From: Climacium dendroides
Lineage: Eukaryota > Streptophyta > Bryopsida > Hypnales > Climaciaceae
DNA: 64,000 nucleotides
Assembly (NCBI GenBank): GCA_950106755.1
Contig: OX467083.1
Location: 35,521,029 to 35,585,028, forward strand
Direction: 5' to 3'
Positions 59,589 to 64,000 of the stretch are shown in pieces. Position 1 is the stretch's first letter; each line of letters opens with the position of its first letter. Made by a program: the position numbers and the translations under genes. The notes below the pieces were generated by a model. That model saw only the letters and a list, made by a program, of their open reading frames with translations, was not told the origin of the DNA and ran no database searches.

Positions 59589-61080
59589 TAATTCTTATTA
59601 AAAAAATTATTCGCAAATGAAATTGTTGAAAGATTCATTAAATTAAGGTGGATTCACGTAAAAGATTTAATTAAGGAAGCTCTTCAAATCACCTCTAAAG
59701 GTCATGTGCAATAACAATCAAATACTAATTTATAAGTGCCAAAATGTTAAATGGTATTGTTGTTCAAATATTGGAGTTAATAAAATCTTATAGAATTACC
59801 TTCTATGGGATTTTGACTAGATTATTATTATTTTCTCTTAGTGAATTAAAAAAAATTATCCACAAAAAGTGTTTATGATCATTGTCTACATGCATTAAGA
59901 TTAGAGATTTTATTAGAGTGTTGTAAAATTGAATTATCTAGTCTCAAGTTTTTTAGGAGATGAGTCTCAAATTTGTTTGGTTTTCAAAATAGGAATAAAG
60001 TAAATATAATTTAAAAATGTTGATATTTGATTTCAGAGTAATAATGTATTGTCTAACATTATAAATACCATCTCTTTTAGTCTCATGATTTTTATGACTA
60101 TAGTTCTAAATTTCACAATTCTATGGAAGATTGAAATTTTTTTAGAGATATTAGACTACTATTGCCTTGCCAACAAACAATACAATCTCTCTAACTAAAT
60201 ATAATTTTGTCCTTCTTTATATATTCTAATAATGCAAATAAATGTGATTAAGATTAAAAAAATAAATTTGTGGTTTGAAGATTTTGCAAATTTGCCTTAT
60301 ATTCATACTATTTATCCAAATTTGAATGAAAACTCAGCCAAATGTAGATAAGATTGTATTAAAATCAAAGATTTTTTTGGGTTAAAAAATCTAGAATGTG
60401 AGATTTGAATCGTAAAAAGACTTTGATTTTCAAACCCCTTACTTGAGAATTTTTATATGCTTAGAAACTTTAGAATTTCAATATTTTTTTCCTTGAATTT
60501 TTATAGAAAATTAAAATATAAGCTAAAAAAATTAAGTTGAGATTAAATATAGGTTAATTTATCATTGGTGTGGCAACACAATGACGACATGCCTATTGCA
60601 CAATTTGCAATCTAAAGAATAGAAAATATTAAATCCTAAAATATTTTATTAAGAAAATTTTCAAAAAAGAGATAAAATTAACAATAGAAGGATTGGGCAT
60701 GGTTTGAGCCTTTGCAACTATAATAGTACAATATATAGCTAATGTGTTCTTTGCCTCAAGGGATATTGAAAGTCTCACACAAGTTTGATTTTTAGAGTAG
60801 GCAATCATTAAGTTAAGGAATTTTGTCACTCAAAGTTTCATAAATTTGAAAATATAAAAAAGGAAGGATCTAAGATTACTAGGCCTAGAAGTTGAATTGC
60901 ATTTGGCACCATTAAAAAAATTTCAATGAAAGAATAAACATATTTGTGATTTTATAAAACTTCATAACTATCAAAAGGAAAATATTTATAGCTTCTAATT
61001 TATTTTTATTATATATATGACACTTAAGCAGAGATCTTGAAATTAAAAAATTAAAAAAATAGGTCCATTCCCAAATAAGA
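59589..61080. other. AT-rich spacer, no gene recognised
   Basis: Low-complexity A/T sequence with short ORFs only. Confidence 0.4.
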
Positions 61081-62940
61081 AATCTATGCGCCACACACCC
61101 TTCCTATACAAACAAAATCTACATTTACTTTTGACTTTAAGGTATGTACACCCGAATCACCAACTGAAATGTACCAGGAGCATTCATTTCAAGGCGATTT
61201 TGAGTGAAGGTTCAGAATCGCTGAGAAGTCCAGATGGGTTCAAACTAAAAATCCCTTTCACTCTCAAGTCTCAGCAAGGGCGGGCGTCGTGAGAGCGAAA
61301 TGCTCTTGGTGTAACGCTTCCTTTCGTTGCAAAAGATTCCCAGGTTCTCCTTGCAATTGAATTTGTTTGGATTGGCACCAAAAGTACGAAAAAAGAAGTT
61401 CCACAGATTCCAATCTGCAGCAGTACTGCATGTACAGTCCAGATCGAGGTGGTTGAATGGTCTCTGAGGCCTGAAAGAACATGATCAAATAGGACCGTCC
61501 CGAAGTACAAAGCTTTGCAGTTCATTGCGTGAAGTTCTGGAGTCCTGACCGTGCCCCTTGGAGAAGAAGACAGTCAGTGTGAAAGCCTTTGCCTTCTGAA
61601 ATAATTTATCATGATGGGAATTGACGTACTTCATGAGTATCGTGCACCTCCTTGGGCCAGTGCTCAGTTTGTTGCCATCTGGCCATGTGTGCAACATGTC
61701 CTTCAAACTGACAATAATTTGGGGCAAGAGCACGACAACCCTTTTAGCTTGCTTGTCGATCCACTGTACAGAGAATCCTTGGCGATCTCAGATAGTTGAT
61801 TCGGGTACGTACGCATCTTACTAATCGATCCCAATTGGAATTGGAAACTATGCTTGCGCTTACTTAGAGTTTTTGCCGTTGATACTTGAGGCATTCTGAG
61901 TTTCAGACGGGGCAAAAGTAATCGGCGCACAATAGCTGCTGTTCTGAGCTGAAGATTTGTAATTAAATCGCATGGATGCAAGCTACATTATGAATGGCAG
62001 TGACATGTAAGTTTGCATAGAACATCAGACTTGGCATTCTGAATCAAAACTAATTGGCTAGCGAGAAGAGGGCATGACCCATAATTCTTCTTCTCATTCA
62101 AAGCCCTTTGGTAAGCCTAAAAATGATCGATCTAGACATTCTCAATTGAGTAGAATGACTTGGCATTATTTGCGATAAAATGTTCTAACTTGAACCTTTC
62201 TGCTCGCAAGCATTATCTAGTCCACATAAGCAGGGAGTTAGCCCTTTGCAAATGAATTTGATTGAGGTCAGTATAATTTCACGAGCAACCAGGTTAGTAT
62301 CCAAGAGAAATCCTGGCATTTTACCGGTAGTTTAGCACCCACGTAAATTGGCGTCCCAACGACCTCACGGCATCCGCAATCGAATTCTCAAGTGATCGAA
62401 TGCTGTGAATGTGCGATGTTTTGTTTCTCTGCGTTTTCATTCGAGCGCGATCCTTTGAGTAGTGGCCTTGTGCCATCCAAAGGCCTGGGAAAGACTCGAA
62501 TACTCCGCTGCTCATTGTGTTCAATCCACCCTTAACTTTTTAATAGAGCATTTGCATCGGGAATAAACACCTGGATATAAAGAGCTAGCTGCAGCAGAGC
62601 GTGACTAGCTATGTACACGGTATCTCAATCGGCTTGCCCTGCAGCAGGCATATGCTGATTGCTGAATTGCTGAGCTAGAGGAAACTTTCTTCATCCTATC
62701 CTTTCCAAATCGCAAAGCATAAAAGTACATCGTGTTGACAGGATCCCTTGATACTTCCAATTGCAGAACTTCACACAATCTCCCGCTTGCGCACTAGCCA
62801 TTGTGACCTCGACGTTCGCACAATCCCCGGATATACTTGCCTTAAATTATAAAACCCGGATATGCTTTCCTTGAGAAAATGGCAATCGGCGGGGCTGTCA
62901 GTCAGTTCGTTAGGATATCCCCTGAAAGGACCAGGGGGAT
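61081..62940. other. GC-richer island, no gene identified
   Basis: Balanced composition, no repeats, ORFs of 60-92 codons overlapping on both strands (61485-61733 and 61703-61981 minus are the most protein-like) but no recognised domain. TATA-like words lie at about 62573 (GGATATAAAGAGC) and 62846 (AATTATAAAACCC). Could be a gene flank, decayed exons or a regulatory region. Confidence 0.3.
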
Positions 62941-62963
62941 TGGGGTGGGGTGGGGTGGGGTGA
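62941..62963 (+). repeat. GGGGT short tandem repeat
   Basis: Four or more GGGGT units between the GC-richer island and the TTAA-family relic. Confidence 0.7.
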
Positions 62964-62964
62964 T

Positions 62965-63290
62965 GGGGTTCAGGGAGACATTGTCAAAAAACTGTGGGGT
63001 TTTGGTATGTTACTCAGAAATGAAAATGGAATTTTCTTTTCTGAAACTTCAACGGTACAAAGCTAAAGTTAAGTATTTTACTAGAATGTGGAAAAACTTT
63101 CAGCCCATTTGGCTGTGCAGATTGAAAGATTATAACATTCGAATTGAGAAAAAAAAAAAAAAACTTTTTTGCATTCCTAAGAAACAAGGGCAACAGACTT
63201 TCAGGCCCTTTGGGAGTAAACTTTTTGCTCTACATGAAACTAAGGATTTTAACCATTCATAAGTATGTGATATTAGGTTCACTCATTTAT
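62965..63290 (-). repeat. TTAA-family element, subfamily C, right-end fragment (copy C3)
   Basis: Inverse of about 38690-39015 of C1: GACATTGTCAAAAAACTGT, GGGTTTTGGTATGTTACTCAG, TTTCAGCCCATTTGGCTGTGCA, TTTTGCTCTACATGAAAC. The terminal TTAA is missing; the GGGGT repeat stands in its place. The 127-codon ORF 62879-63262 reads across this relic and is not a gene. Confidence 0.65.
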
Positions 63291-64000
63291 CTTGATGTCT
63301 TTCATTGAAAGTGGATTTAAGCAACTTCCTCCTACAAAAAAGGAAATGTATGAAAAATTGCTTTATTCCATCCATGAGGCCTCTTCGAAATCATTGAAAG
63401 AATACAAAACATCCTCTCAAGCTCTTTAGGGTTAACATTAGTGTCTTCCAAAACATCCCTCTATTTTGAAAATTGAGGTATGTGCAATGTAATAGTCACT
63501 AATTACAATTGAATATAGTTATTATTATTGAACGTAAATTATTTTCATGGGATTTTATTGATAAATGAAAGAGAATTCTAATGAATTGTAGCATACATTA
63601 TTTGGACACCATATACATAAGTTATAAATCTTCAAATTATACACTCTGAGTCTACAAAAAAACACTAGTCTCTCATGGACTTCCATGTTTTGATTATACA
63701 CATCTTATATGATAAATTTTTGGATTTTTGTGATGTTTAGTGATTCAAAATGTAAGTGTTGCATTTGGGGGCAAGGTTGATTAACCCTCAAAGGACATTT
63801 GAAGTCTTTGGGAGGATTGTCCAAAATTGGATTTCAAATCCTTCTTAAATGGGCATTATGTAGCTTGTTAAAATGACCAATTAATAAAGAACTTCTACCG
63901 TCATTAAGGATGTGGGCAACCTCATAGTCACTAATTTAATTTTTTTATTAAACTCAAGTTTAAATTGTGATTCAATCAAAATGTAATTGATCAATAAGAA
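63291..64000. other. AT-rich spacer
   Basis: No feature recognised. Confidence 0.35.

Noticed and set aside
62879..63262. 127-codon ORF
   Set aside because: Most of it reads through a TTAA-family subfamily C relic and a poly-A run; other copies do not keep the frame.
1..64000. Prokaryotic defence system, CRISPR array or phage region
   Set aside because: No regular repeat-spacer array, no operon-like gene order, and all recognisable proteins are eukaryotic transposon relics.

Overview
The window looks like nuclear DNA of a land plant with a large, repeat-rich genome. Evidence: AT-rich sequence with long A/T runs, many decayed transposons, CACTA-type transposon ends, a plant-style Tnp2 transposase relic with an intron-like gap, and relics of LINE and Ty3/gypsy reverse transcriptases. 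No intact, convincingly functional gene was found. A gymnosperm or another non-flowering plant is my guess; this is inference from genome style, not from a marker gene. There are no prokaryotic features (no operons, ribosome binding sites, CRISPR or rRNA) and I found no complete tRNA gene.

Layout. 1-9.8 kb: AT-rich spacer with two small inverted-repeat elements (1177-1878, 2011-2252) and copies of a TTAA-ended repeat family (2708-3500, 8150-8949). 9.8-21.7 kb: a compositionally distinct block holding a broken minus-strand Tnp2-like (CACTA/EnSpm) transposase gene, about 20.4 down to 15.06 kb, itself interrupted by a 2.1-kb foreign segment (16.9-19.05 kb) full of CCAA-N-TTGG-like words; a ~180-bp tandem repeat lies at 13.8-14.3 kb. 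21.8-30.2 kb: more TTAA-family copies, a LINE reverse-transcriptase relic (24.5 kb), a Ty3/gypsy reverse-transcriptase relic (27 kb) and two tandem duplications. 31.1-33.9 kb: two decayed copies of one unrecognised protein-coding sequence, with a palindromic mini-CACTA element and a dispersed repeat between them. 35.1-39.1 kb: a TTAA-family copy apparently split by a 1.9-kb insertion, then a near full-length copy. 39.1-43.8 kb: a 4 x 132-bp tandem array, a GC-richer island, a SINE-like unit, a foldback element fused to a short ORF, and two nested inverted-repeat elements. 44.7-49.9 kb: a TTAA-family copy, a second GC-richer island and a second TGGGGAATTTC element. 51.3-54.8 kb: a near-perfect TTAA-family copy, a long foldback, an inverted-repeat element next to a LINE 3' relic, and another CACTA-ended mini-element. 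57.5-59.6 kb: a dense cluster of TTAA-family pieces. 61.1-62.9 kb: a third GC-richer island with no recognisable gene.

The main result is a dispersed family of about 0.95-kb non-coding elements bounded by TTAACCCCTAAAGG / CCTTTAGGGGTTAA, present in three diverged subfamilies (A, B, C) and at least a dozen copies or pieces. They share subterminal blocks but differ in the middle. The end structure (TTAA then CCC) resembles piggyBac-type insertion, which is unusual in plants; no transposase for it is in the window.
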